Positions 17,197 to 24,875 of a stretch of 39,542 nt of DNA are shown here, piece after piece. Location: contig CALVAL010000012.1 of the NCBI GenBank assembly GCA_944325535.1, positions 1 to 39,542 of the forward strand. Reading direction: 5' to 3'. The translations under genes were made by a program, and so were the position numbers. Every line of letters begins with the position of its first letter. Position 1 is the first letter of the stretch. The stretch is from Candidatus Gastranaerophilales bacterium (lineage in GTDB: Bacteria > Cyanobacteriota > Vampirovibrionia > Gastranaerophilales > Gastranaerophilaceae). The notes below the pieces were generated by a model, which was given only the letters and a program-made list of their open reading frames with translations, had not been told where the DNA came from and made no database searches.

Positions 17197-18525
17197 ATGA
17201 CCGATGTAAACCCTTTACAGAACAGCACACTAGCAGGGCAGATTGCCCAGAAGCTTGATGCTGCAGACGGAACAAAAGACGGAAAAATTGAAAAGAGTAT
17301 CTGGGACGCGTTTGCCAAAGAGCACGGCGGCAAAACGATTAAGGAATCTATTGATGTTGAATCAGCAATGAATTCAATCACTACTTATGTGGTTAAATGT
17401 GCGAAGTCGGCAGGTAAAGGTATTAATGATTTAGCTCAGGAATGGCTTAATAAAGACTATGCTCCAGCGACAGAATCAGGTACCGGAGCTGCAGAAGGTG
17501 CTTCTGCTGGGGATAAATCTGGAGAAGCCGGTGCTGCCCAAGGAGCAGCCGGTGGTTCAGAATCGCCAAAAGACACCCCTGCTAAAGAAGCAAAAGCAAA
17601 AGAAATGGGCTTGAGAGCAACATATAATGACAATTTCTATTATAGTGAAAAAGAAAAAGAACATTATAAGTGGGATAGTGAAAAACAAACATTTATAAAA
17701 TATCCAAATATTGCATATATGGCAAAAGACGGGACATACAGACGCGCATACAAAAACAGCGATGGCTCGATAAGGAGTATTAATTACTCAAAAGACGGCT
17801 ATCCTACAAAGATGGAAGCAAGAACTGGCGAAAACAAGGTATATCAAAACAGAGATTATGCCGCAAAGAAACTTGGCTTAAGAGAGACAAACGGCACAAA
17901 ATCAGATGGAATATACTATGATGAACAAACAAAAATGCATTATAAATGGAATCCTAAGAGTCACGCGTTTGAAGCTCTGAAAGGTGTAAGCTATGTTGGT
18001 ATTGACGGACAAACATATGAGGGTAAATATAAATCTAAAATAACAACTGATAAGTATGGCATAAAAACAGAAGTTGTTACCACATCAGATGGTAAAACCC
18101 ACAAAGCTGTTAACGCTTCTGGAGTTTCGTTTGATTACAGCGGACTACCTAAGGACGCTAAAGTACAAAAAGTATTCAAAGATTCAAATAATTTCCTTAT
18201 AGAAGTCGCCAACATGAACCCGAAACCGAAGATATATTCCGCAAATTTTGAAGAATGTGATTGGAAAAAAGCAGAGCTTCCTGATGGCAGTTGGATTGAA
18301 GTCTATTATGATAAAAATGGTGAGATAACCGATATTCATATATTACATGATACAACTCCTGATAAAAGATCAGATGGTTCTACTTATGATAGAACTTATG
18401 TTGCATATACCAAAGACAAAGCTTGGTATGATACGTACAAGAATAATAGCGTTTATGAAGGTTCAATCACCTCGGGCTATGATTTTGAAAAGCTTAAAGC
18501 GCTCGTGAAAACGATATTTGGATAA
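17197..18525 (+). CDS. 442-aa repeat protein with EF-hand-like N-terminus
   Basis: Not recognised. The N-terminal helical domain (1-88) contains DAADGTKDGKIEKSIWDAF, resembling a degenerate EF-hand loop (Asp24, Asp28, Gly29, Ile31). Residues 88-135 are an Ala/Gly/Glu-rich linker. Two related modules follow: about 134-189 (AKEMGLRATYND, FYYSEKEKEHYKWDSE, KDGTYRRAYK) and about 223-280 (AKKLGLRETNGT, IYYDEQTKMHYKWNPK, DGQTYEGKYK). A C-terminal beta-rich domain has YxxDGxxxT-type repeats. No classical signal peptide. Codons are clearly more GC-rich than neighbours, especially in the first 450 bp. AAGGAG lies 10 nt before the ATG. Strong terminator downstream. A surface or secreted protein is possible but unproven. 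Confidence 0.72.
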   Translation: MTDVNPLQNSTLAGQIAQKLDAADGTKDGKIEKSIWDAFAKEHGGKTIKESIDVESAMNSITTYVVKCAKSAGKGINDLAQEWLNKDYAPATESGTGAAEGASAGDKSGEAGAAQGAAGGSESPKDTPAKEAKAKEMGLRATYNDNFYYSEKEKEHYKWDSEKQTFIKYPNIAYMAKDGTYRRAYKNSDGSIRSINYSKDGYPTKMEARTGENKVYQNRDYAAKKLGLRETNGTKSDGIYYDEQTKMHYKWNPKSHAFEALKGVSYVGIDGQTYEGKYKSKITTDKYGIKTEVVTTSDGKTHKAVNASGVSFDYSGLPKDAKVQKVFKDSNNFLIEVANMNPKPKIYSANFEECDWKKAELPDGSWIEVYYDKNGEITDIHILHDTTPDKRSDGSTYDRTYVAYTKDKAWYDTYKNNSVYEGSITSGYDFEKLKALVKTIFG

Positions 18526-18530
18526 ATTTA

Positions 18531-18562
18531 ATCCTCGGCTGATAAATCAGCCGGGGATTTTT
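18531..18562 (+). terminator. strong intrinsic terminator after the 442-aa gene
   Basis: ATCCTCGGCTGAT and its complement form a stem of about 12 bp (one G-U), followed by TTTTT. It separates this gene from rpsB-tsf. Confidence 0.92.
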
Positions 18563-18602
18563 GTAACATCTGTAACAACACTGCTTGCCTCAATTACATG
18601 TT

Positions 18603-18741
18603 TATAATATGATTTTATTGGTTGTATGACTCGATAGGTATAACCCTAGTCTATAAATAGCGTAATTCATTTAACTATCACTATAGATGGAATTATACAG
18701 CCCGTAGTAAAACAAGTTAGAAAAAAAAGGAGACACAAAAG
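18603..18741 (+). promoter_or_regulatory. rpsB promoter -10 and structured leader
   Basis: TATAAT at 18603-18608 starts a leader of about 125 nt. Two hairpins can be drawn. One is GAC/TAGG pairing with CCTA/GTC (18628-18651). The other is GTAATTC with GAATTAT (18662-18668 with 18690-18696, one G-U), enclosing CTAT/ATAG. GGAGACAC then precedes the ATG. Ribosomal protein operons are commonly autoregulated through such leaders (S2 in several phyla), so this may be an S2-binding site; that part is inference. The -35 is poor. Confidence 0.45.
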
Positions 18742-19503
18742 ATGTCAGTAGCATCACTTATTGAACTTTTAGAAGCTGGAGTTCACTTCGGACACCAAAC
18801 ACAACATTGGAATCCAAAAATGAAACCATATATTTATGGTGCAAGAAATGGTATTTATATTCTTGATTTAAGAAAAACTACCGATTTATTAGATGCAGCT
18901 TATGAAGCAGTTAGAGAATATGCAGCAAAAGGAAGAAATGTTCTTTTTGTTGGTACTAAAAAACAAGCAGCTGAAGTTGTTGCTGAAGAAGCTACAAGAG
19001 CAGGTGCTTACTATATTAACAGAAGATGGTTAGGCGGTATGCTTACTAACTTTGAAACAATCAGAGGCAGAGTTAATAAATTAAGAGAATTAGAAGATTT
19101 CATTAACTCAGGTCACGCTGAAAAATTACCTAAAAAAGAACAAGCTCAATTAAACAGACAATTAGCAAAATTAAGCAAAACTTTAGGCGGTATTAAAGAA
19201 ATGCGTGGTCTACCTGATATTATCTTTGTAGTAGACCAAGCAAAAGAAGATATCGCAATTGCAGAAGCTAACAAGTTAAATATTCCTGTAATCTGCTTGG
19301 CTGATACAAATGCTAATCCTGATGGAATTAACTACATCATCCCTGGTAACGATGATGCTATTCGTTCTATCAAATTAATTGCTTCTAAACTTGCTGATGC
19401 AGTATTAGAAGGAAAACAATTAAAAGAAAACAATGCTAATACAAAGAAAATTGAATCTATAACAGCAGCTGATGCTGGTGTAGAAGAAGTAGCATCTGTA
19501 TAA
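18742..19503 (+). CDS. rpsB: 30S ribosomal protein S2
   Basis: S2 bridges the head and body of the small subunit and helps recruit S1. The 253-residue protein begins [20 protein letters not shown] with the signature [19 protein letters not shown]. It continues with [25 protein letters not shown] and the C-terminal [26 protein letters not shown]. Complete. AAGGAG lies at good spacing before the ATG. Forms the usual rpsB-tsf pair; the pyrH and frr genes that often follow are absent. Confidence 0.98.
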   Translation: MSVASLIELLEAGVHFGHQTQHWNPKMKPYIYGARNGIYILDLRKTTDLLDAAYEAVREYAAKGRNVLFVGTKKQAAEVVAEEATRAGAYYINRRWLGGMLTNFETIRGRVNKLRELEDFINSGHAEKLPKKEQAQLNRQLAKLSKTLGGIKEMRGLPDIIFVVDQAKEDIAIAEANKLNIPVICLADTNANPDGINYIIPGNDDAIRSIKLIASKLADAVLEGKQLKENNANTKKIESITAADAGVEEVASV

Positions 19504-19579
19504 TTACAACAAAAAAGAATGGTAATTAATGACTGTAACTTTTTTAACTACAAATATTGAAATTGAGTTGTGATTTAGG

Positions 19580-19621
19580 AATAGTGAATAAGATAATATC
19601 TATTCACTATTCACTATTCAC
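19580..19621. repeat. heptamer tandem repeat within a hairpin, rpsB-tsf spacer
   Basis: Three head-to-tail copies of TATTCAC (19601-19621) pair with the complementary AATAGTGAATA at 19580-19590, giving a perfect 11-bp stem and 10-nt loop. The same arm could pair with copies 2-3, so two registers are possible. No T-run follows, so it is not an ordinary terminator. It could be an attenuator or an RNA-processing site between the two genes. Confidence 0.7.
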
Positions 19622-19655
19622 TCCTCACTTGTTCAAAAAATAAGGAGAATTATAA

Positions 19656-20519
19656 ATGAATATTACAGCTACAATGGTTAAAGAACTTCGTGATAAAACC
19701 GGTGCAGGCATGATGGATGCTAAAAAAGCATTAGTTGAAGTAGATGGTGATATGGAAAAAGCAATGGAAGTTTTACGTCAAAAAGGTATTGCTTCTGCTG
19801 ATAAAAAAATGGGCAGAATCGCTGCTGAAGGTAGAATAGGCTCATTCGTTTCTGATTCAGTAGGTGCAATGGTTGAAGTTAACTGTGAAACAGACTTCGT
19901 TGCTAAGAATGAAGAATTCATTGAATTAACAAATAATTTAGCAGAATTAGTTGCAACTGCTAATCCTGCAGATGTTGAAGCTTTATTAGCTACAAATTGC
20001 CCTAAATGCGGTAAAACTGTAGAAGAAGCTATTAAAGAAAAAATTGCTTCTATCGGTGAAAAAATTACTGTAAGAAGATTTGTAAGATATGAAGGTAATA
20101 CTGCAACTTACATTCACAACGGTAAAATTGGCGTTCTTCTTCAAACTAGTGCAAAAGATGAAGCTCTTGCTAAAGATATTTGCTTACATATTGCATCTTC
20201 AGCTCCTGAATTCGTTTCAAGAAAAGACATTCCTCAATCAGTAATCGATGAAGAAACTAGAATTGAAATGGGTAAAGAAGATTTAGCTAACAAACCAGAA
20301 CAAATCAGAGCTAAAATCGTTGAAGGTCGTGTAAATAAATTAATGGCTCATAGATGTTTAATCGAACAACCATTCGTTAAAAACCCTGACCAAACTATTG
20401 AACAATTAATTTCTGGTAAATTTGATATAGTTAAATTTGACAGATTTGTTCTTGGTGAAGGTCTTGAAAAAAGAAACGATAACTTTGCAGATGAAGTTAT
20501 GAGCCAATTAAACAAATAG
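19656..20519 (+). CDS. tsf: elongation factor Ts
   Basis: Nucleotide-exchange factor that recycles EF-Tu-GDP. The 287-residue protein starts with the UBA-like domain and the family signature KELRDKTGAGMMDAKKAL, followed by GRIGSFV, VEVNCETDFVAKNEEF, and the C-terminal coiled-coil region with PFVKNPDQTIEQLI. Residues 112-121 read ATNCPKCGKT, a CxxC (Cys115, Cys118) in the core, which I do not recall from common EF-Ts. TAAGGAG precedes the ATG. Ends with a strong terminator. Confidence 0.97.
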   Translation: MNITATMVKELRDKTGAGMMDAKKALVEVDGDMEKAMEVLRQKGIASADKKMGRIAAEGRIGSFVSDSVGAMVEVNCETDFVAKNEEFIELTNNLAELVATANPADVEALLATNCPKCGKTVEEAIKEKIASIGEKITVRRFVRYEGNTATYIHNGKIGVLLQTSAKDEALAKDICLHIASSAPEFVSRKDIPQSVIDEETRIEMGKEDLANKPEQIRAKIVEGRVNKLMAHRCLIEQPFVKNPDQTIEQLISGKFDIVKFDRFVLGEGLEKRNDNFADEVMSQLNK

Positions 20520-20540
20520 TTAAAACTTTTAATTAAAAGA

Positions 20541-20573
20541 AAAGAGCAAGGATTTTATCTTTGCTCTTTTTTT
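20541..20573 (+). terminator. tsf intrinsic terminator
   Basis: AAAGAGCAAGGA pairs with TCTTTGCTCTTT (12 bp, one G-T) around TTTTA, then a T-run. The T-run leads straight into the next gene's -10. Confidence 0.9.
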
Positions 20574-20574
20574 A

Positions 20575-20580
20575 TATAAT
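20575..20580 (+). promoter_or_regulatory. -10 element predicting a leaderless mRNA
   Basis: TATAAT begins 2 nt after the tsf terminator T-run and ends 6 nt before the ATG at 20587. No Shine-Dalgarno is present; GTTTTT is the only intervening sequence. No clear -35. Confidence 0.6.
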
Positions 20581-20586
20581 GTTTTT

Positions 20587-21243
20587 ATGAAAAAATTTGA
20601 TTTAGCAAGAGATGCTCTAAGATTTTTAATAAGAGAATATGAAATAAAAGAAATTTATATTCCTTATTATTTATGTGATGTTATAAGACATTCTATAATT
20701 GCAGAAAATTGTAAGCCATTATTTTATCATATCGATGATAATTTCTATCCTAGTCAAGATTTTCCATTAGATAGTTTTATTCTTTACCCAAATTATTTTG
20801 GGATTTGTGAAATAAATGTAGATGTTCTTGTAAAAAAATATCCTAAAATAATTATAGATAATGCTCATTCCTTTTATTCTGATCCAAAAGGTTTGGCAAC
20901 ATTTAATTCTGCCAGAAAATTTTTGCCGGTAGATATTGGTGCAAATCTTTGGATAGGTGATACTGAAAAGAATATTTTAAAGAAAGATTATATAAGAAGA
21001 AATAAATTTGATTTCTTCCATAGTAAATATGGAAAAGATAACCTTTTAAAAATAAGTATTACAAAAGATTGTATTCCTTTTTGTTATCCATATTTAGCGG
21101 AATCTATAGAACAGGCTGATTATTTAGTAAAGCAGCTAGAAGATGATGGCCTAACAATCTATCGTTATTGGAATAACTTACCAAGAAGCTATAATGAATA
21201 TAAATTCTATTCAAGGCTAGTTCCAATACCGCTTAATTATTAG
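20587..21243 (+). CDS. short DegT/DnrJ-type aminotransferase-like protein
   Basis: A 218-residue protein resembling the large domain of sugar aminotransferases of the DegT/DnrJ/EryC1/StrS family. EIYIPYYLCDVI and ILYPNYFGIC match the fold. IIIDNAHSFY has Asp91 and His94 where PLP-contacting residues lie. FNSARKFLPVDIGA places Lys111 at the Schiff-base position. The family is normally about 370 aa, so the N-terminal portion and the small C-terminal domain are missing or reduced. It may be a specialised or degenerate member. Predicted leaderless. The last 11 bp overlap the convergent helicase gene. Confidence 0.62.
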   Translation: MKKFDLARDALRFLIREYEIKEIYIPYYLCDVIRHSIIAENCKPLFYHIDDNFYPSQDFPLDSFILYPNYFGICEINVDVLVKKYPKIIIDNAHSFYSDPKGLATFNSARKFLPVDIGANLWIGDTEKNILKKDYIRRNKFDFFHSKYGKDNLLKISITKDCIPFCYPYLAESIEQADYLVKQLEDDGLTIYRYWNNLPRSYNEYKFYSRLVPIPLNY

Positions 21244-24200
21244 TATTAATAATTCTATCTATGCAGGCTTTTGGAGAGTATTGCCATTCACGTTTTGATA
21301 TTCTTGAAACTTTTAGTCCTGAACGTTCTATAATTGCTTGTTTTTTCATATTTGAAACTTTAGACGGTGTTTTATCTTCTATTCCATCACATTCGATTAC
21401 AAATTTATTATCGACAAGCAAGTCTGCGCTAAGTCCTGCAATATCTACTCCGCATGTGACATCATGTCCTAAATCTCTAAATGCTTGAGCAACTTCTTTT
21501 TCAAATGCGTTTTTATAAATATTTTCATCAAAATCATCTGATGCTTGAAGAGCAAATCTATTTTCATACTCTTCAACAAATCCTAAATAGCTTCTTAAAA
21601 TTCCTTCAGGTAATTCTCTAGGATTTTTAGAAATAAAGTTTATCATTTGGTTTTTAGCCCTTGTAATTGCAACATTAAACAAGTTTGGTTTTTGCAAGAA
21701 AATCAAACTCTGAGGAAAACTATTATTTGCATAAGCCCAAGATGCTAAAATAATATCTCTTTCATCACCTTGAAATGTATGAGCAGTACCAATTTCTATT
21801 TGGTGTTTTTCCATCATATGTTCTGATAAGACTTTTGATACAGAAATTTTTAGCTGTTCTACCTGAGCTCTAAATGGCGAAATTATACCAATAGTGACGG
21901 GTTTTTCAGGATTCTTTCTTTCATCCTCTACAACAATTTCGTGTAATCTTTTTACAAGAGCTTCTATTTCAGGAAGGTTTCTTGTTGCATCAAAATCGAC
22001 TTTCCCATCAGGAACAACAACTGTTTCCAATACTTTTTTAGTACTGTCATTCTTTCTCATTACTCTTATTCTTCCACCGTAGAATTCTTTATTAGAGTAA
22101 TTAATGATAGGAGGCAAGCTTCTAAAATGCTCATCCAATAATACAGGATGCATAGAATAGTAGTTTGCAAGATCGAACATAGAATTCGTTCTAAATCTCC
22201 ACATAAGCTGGTATCTGTCATTGATACCATATTGAGAAAGGAATGACTGTTCTTTTGCTTTTTCTAAGAATGATAAATGCGGTAGTTGTTTATCATCACC
22301 TACTACTACAGCTTTTTTAGCTCTATATAGAATTGGGAAACAACTAGCAATATCACATTGAGAGGCTTCATCAATAATTACTACATCAAAAAGACCTGGC
22401 TTCATTGGGAGTGAGCCTGATACTGCATAAGTTGTAACACACCAGCAAGGGAATGCTTCTAATAAAGGCTTAAAGTCTTCTGTTTCAAGCAATCTGTTTT
22501 GAAGATTTTTCTTTCTTTCTACTAAAGATTTTGAATGGACAAAAAGTCTTTGACGTTTAATTGGATCTTGCATAAGTCCTTTTAATGCTGATCTTCGTTT
22601 TGATTTTAAAATATCAATTGCAAGACGTTTTTGTTTTTTCTTAAGATTTCTTATTTGTTCAGAAAGAACATGAATATTTCCGATTGTTTGGATTTCTGTT
22701 TCTATTTTTCTTGCCTTACAAATTAATTTTGCATATTCTAATTCATTTTTAAGTACTAATAAATTTTCATTATTAACATCAAAATTATTTATTTTTAGAG
22801 CTTTTTTTAAATTTCCAATAGCAGAAATATTTTTTAGTCCTGCAAAAAATCCTGATTTTTCGAGGTTATTACTTAATAAATTGATTGAATTTTCCACCAA
22901 ATTTATTTCATCTTCTTTTAAGACATTTTTGATAAATTGAGGATTCATATGCATTGGCTTTTCAAGTTCAATTTGCTCGTTTACCCCTGTCCAATTTTCT
23001 TCGAGCTTGATTATTTTTTCAGATTTTTTTTCTAAATCAGCTATTGCTTTTAATAATTCTTCCATGTCAGAAACATCACATAGAATTGAATTTTCGGCAC
23101 CTTCATCCAAATCAACTTTATTTGCAAGCAAGTCTTGCAGCTGTATACTCAATTCTCTTTGGTAATTCAATCTTCCAGCTCTTAGTGCTAAAAATGGAGC
23201 GCCTAAATCGTTCAATCTTTCAGCTACAACATCTACTGCTTTATCCATTCTTGAAGCTACAAGAACTGTTTTTCCATTAGCAATCAAATGTGCTGCTAGA
23301 TTGACTATAGTCTGAGATTTTCCAGTTCCAGGTGGGCCAAATACTGATACTAGTCTTGCATTTTCAACATTTTTTACAACATTTAGTTGAGCATCAGATA
23401 ATGATAATGGTGTTACAGGAAAGAAATCTGCTAAAGATTTTTGTTGAGTATCAGTAGGCTTAGACTGAGTATACTCTTCATTAATCAAATTAAGAACAGT
23501 CTCTCGATAAATTCCACTTGGTTTTTCTGCTATTTGAGTAAGTTCGTGCAATACTCCGGCTGTTACTGCCGGACGTTTTGTTAAAATTATTGCACATTGA
23601 TTTGTCAAACTTATTTTATCAAGCTTTATTTGAACTTTTTTTGCGTTCTCCTCTTCCTCAATTATTTCGTCAATATTTTCAGAAGTTATTTTTGTGTTGT
23701 CATTATAAAAATCTTTTTCGATGTTATCTTCTTTTACAATATTTTCTGGGTTTAATGATACATCAATATCAGGTACTATAGATTTTAGAGTAGTCAAAAA
23801 TATATCTAATTTTTCTTGTGTAATAGGAACAGTAGGAACTACATCCAAAAGTCCTTCTAGCAATTGTTCTGTTTCATCCTCATCATCACTTTTTTTCATT
23901 AAAGCAGTAAGAGCACCAGTATTCAAAGAAATGAATTCATCTGTTAGCATACAGTTTATATTCACACCATTTCTTTCTAATCTGCAAGGTGAGTATAAAA
24001 GTGGAGTCAAGAATTCATTTTTCTTACCTGATTTATTTTTACCAACAAGGAAAATGTATCCATAAATCAAATATTTATCTTTTTGACTTGTCTCTGATTG
24101 AATCATAAGCTCCGTAAGTTTAGGGTCAGACCCTTCAAGGCGAAGATAGTCAAGACCTTGAGTGAAAAGAGTGTCTTGTTCATTAAGAAAAATCCACTTG

Positions 24201-24340
24201 TTATCCTTATCAGCTTTTAAGTTTCTAAAAGTAGAGCTTTTTACCTCTTCTCTTACACAATCGTGCAGGTATTGGCTCAATTTTTTTATAAAACTATTAT
24301 TGAATGCTGAATTAATCGCTCTTGTAGCTTCTTGTAACAT
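21233..24340 (-). CDS. SF1 (Dna2/Upf1-type) helicase fused to a PD-(D/E)XK nuclease
   Basis: A 1035-residue protein. After an unrecognised N-terminal region (1-310) come SF1B helicase motifs: Walker A GPPGTGKS (335-342), Walker B VVIIDEAS (653-660), VVVGDDKQLPH (678-688), IGIISPFRAQ, GTAHTFQGDERD (851-862) and NVAITRAK (889-896). A lysine-rich, coiled-coil-like insert fills 420-620. The C-terminal 90 residues fit a Vsr/DUF559-like endonuclease: FEKEV (Glu949), SADLLV (Asp973), VIECDG (Glu983, Asp985) and the closing EWQYSPKACIDRI. Such fusions act in DNA repair or phage defence. It stands alone with AGGGAAGAG before the ATG. No methylase or partner lies nearby. Confidence 0.85.
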   Translation of the reverse strand: MLQEATRAINSAFNNSFIKKLSQYLHDCVREEVKSSTFRNLKADKDNKWIFLNEQDTLFTQGLDYLRLEGSDPKLTELMIQSETSQKDKYLIYGYIFLVGKNKSGKKNEFLTPLLYSPCRLERNGVNINCMLTDEFISLNTGALTALMKKSDDEDETEQLLEGLLDVVPTVPITQEKLDIFLTTLKSIVPDIDVSLNPENIVKEDNIEKDFYNDNTKITSENIDEIIEEEENAKKVQIKLDKISLTNQCAIILTKRPAVTAGVLHELTQIAEKPSGIYRETVLNLINEEYTQSKPTDTQQKSLADFFPVTPLSLSDAQLNVVKNVENARLVSVFGPPGTGKSQTIVNLAAHLIANGKTVLVASRMDKAVDVVAERLNDLGAPFLALRAGRLNYQRELSIQLQDLLANKVDLDEGAENSILCDVSDMEELLKAIADLEKKSEKIIKLEENWTGVNEQIELEKPMHMNPQFIKNVLKEDEINLVENSINLLSNNLEKSGFFAGLKNISAIGNLKKALKINNFDVNNENLLVLKNELEYAKLICKARKIETEIQTIGNIHVLSEQIRNLKKKQKRLAIDILKSKRRSALKGLMQDPIKRQRLFVHSKSLVERKKNLQNRLLETEDFKPLLEAFPCWCVTTYAVSGSLPMKPGLFDVVIIDEASQCDIASCFPILYRAKKAVVVGDDKQLPHLSFLEKAKEQSFLSQYGINDRYQLMWRFRTNSMFDLANYYSMHPVLLDEHFRSLPPIINYSNKEFYGGRIRVMRKNDSTKKVLETVVVPDGKVDFDATRNLPEIEALVKRLHEIVVEDERKNPEKPVTIGIISPFRAQVEQLKISVSKVLSEHMMEKHQIEIGTAHTFQGDERDIILASWAYANNSFPQSLIFLQKPNLFNVAITRAKNQMINFISKNPRELPEGILRSYLGFVEEYENRFALQASDDFDENIYKNAFEKEVAQAFRDLGHDVTCGVDIAGLSADLLVDNKFVIECDGIEDKTPSKVSNMKKQAIIERSGLKVSRISKREWQYSPKACIDRIINTNN

Positions 24341-24373
24341 ATCTCTTCCCTCATGTACTTATATATTAAGCCA

Positions 24374-24379
24374 ATTATA
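24374..24379 (-). promoter_or_regulatory. extended -10 of the helicase-nuclease gene
   Basis: Minus strand TGGTATAAT: consensus -10 with TGn. Weak -35. Leader about 25 nt. The same TGGTATAAT occurs before the zinc-ribbon membrane protein gene. Confidence 0.55.
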
Positions 24380-24472
24380 CCACATTTTTAAATAAAATAA
24401 TACTTTTTATGTATGAGTCGAAACTCTTAAAAATATGATATTTTGATATTGGATTATAACTTGAGGTGTGAA

Positions 24473-24874
24473 ATGAAAAAATTATTGCTAACATTTATCC
24501 TGTCATTATCTACTATTACATTTGCAGCAGAGCAAGCACAAGTAAATGTTCAACAACCACTTACTGTTCCCCAAAATATTATTTTTGAGGATTGTACAAA
24601 ACTATTTGCTACAAATAAAGAAAAATTATTTTATCTAACTCTTGCATCTTTATCAGCCAATCGTTTCTTGATAGATGAGGTGCAAACTTCTAATGGGTAT
24701 GTTATTTTTACCGTGAATAAAAATCAATATCTTGCAACTATTGCAGGTGTTGATAATTCAAATTCTATTTTAAAAATTACACCTTGTAATAATGTTTATA
24801 ATTTCCCTCCTGGAATCTTAGTTAATACTTTTAAATACATAGATTTAAATTTGAATACAGAAGTTAAAGGATAA
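24473..24874 (+). CDS. secreted hypothetical protein
   Basis: A 133-residue protein with a signal peptide (MKKLLLTFILSLSTITFA, cleavage before AEQ). The mature domain is a small alpha/beta unit with VQTSNGYVIFTVNKNQYLAT and two cysteines (DCTKLF, TPCNNV). The start is the ATG with GAGGTG upstream; an upstream in-frame TTG is rejected. The next gene begins 1 nt after the stop, so they are translationally coupled. Family not recognised. Confidence 0.75.
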   Translation: MKKLLLTFILSLSTITFAAEQAQVNVQQPLTVPQNIIFEDCTKLFATNKEKLFYLTLASLSANRFLIDEVQTSNGYVIFTVNKNQYLATIAGVDNSNSILKITPCNNVYNFPPGILVNTFKYIDLNLNTEVKG

Positions 24875-24875
24875 A

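Noticed and set aside
17043-17381. 112-codon minus-strand ORF
   Set aside because: It overlaps the start of the 442-aa gene and the GH13 promoter in antisense, with no Shine-Dalgarno or domain; a shadow of the GC-richer coding strand.
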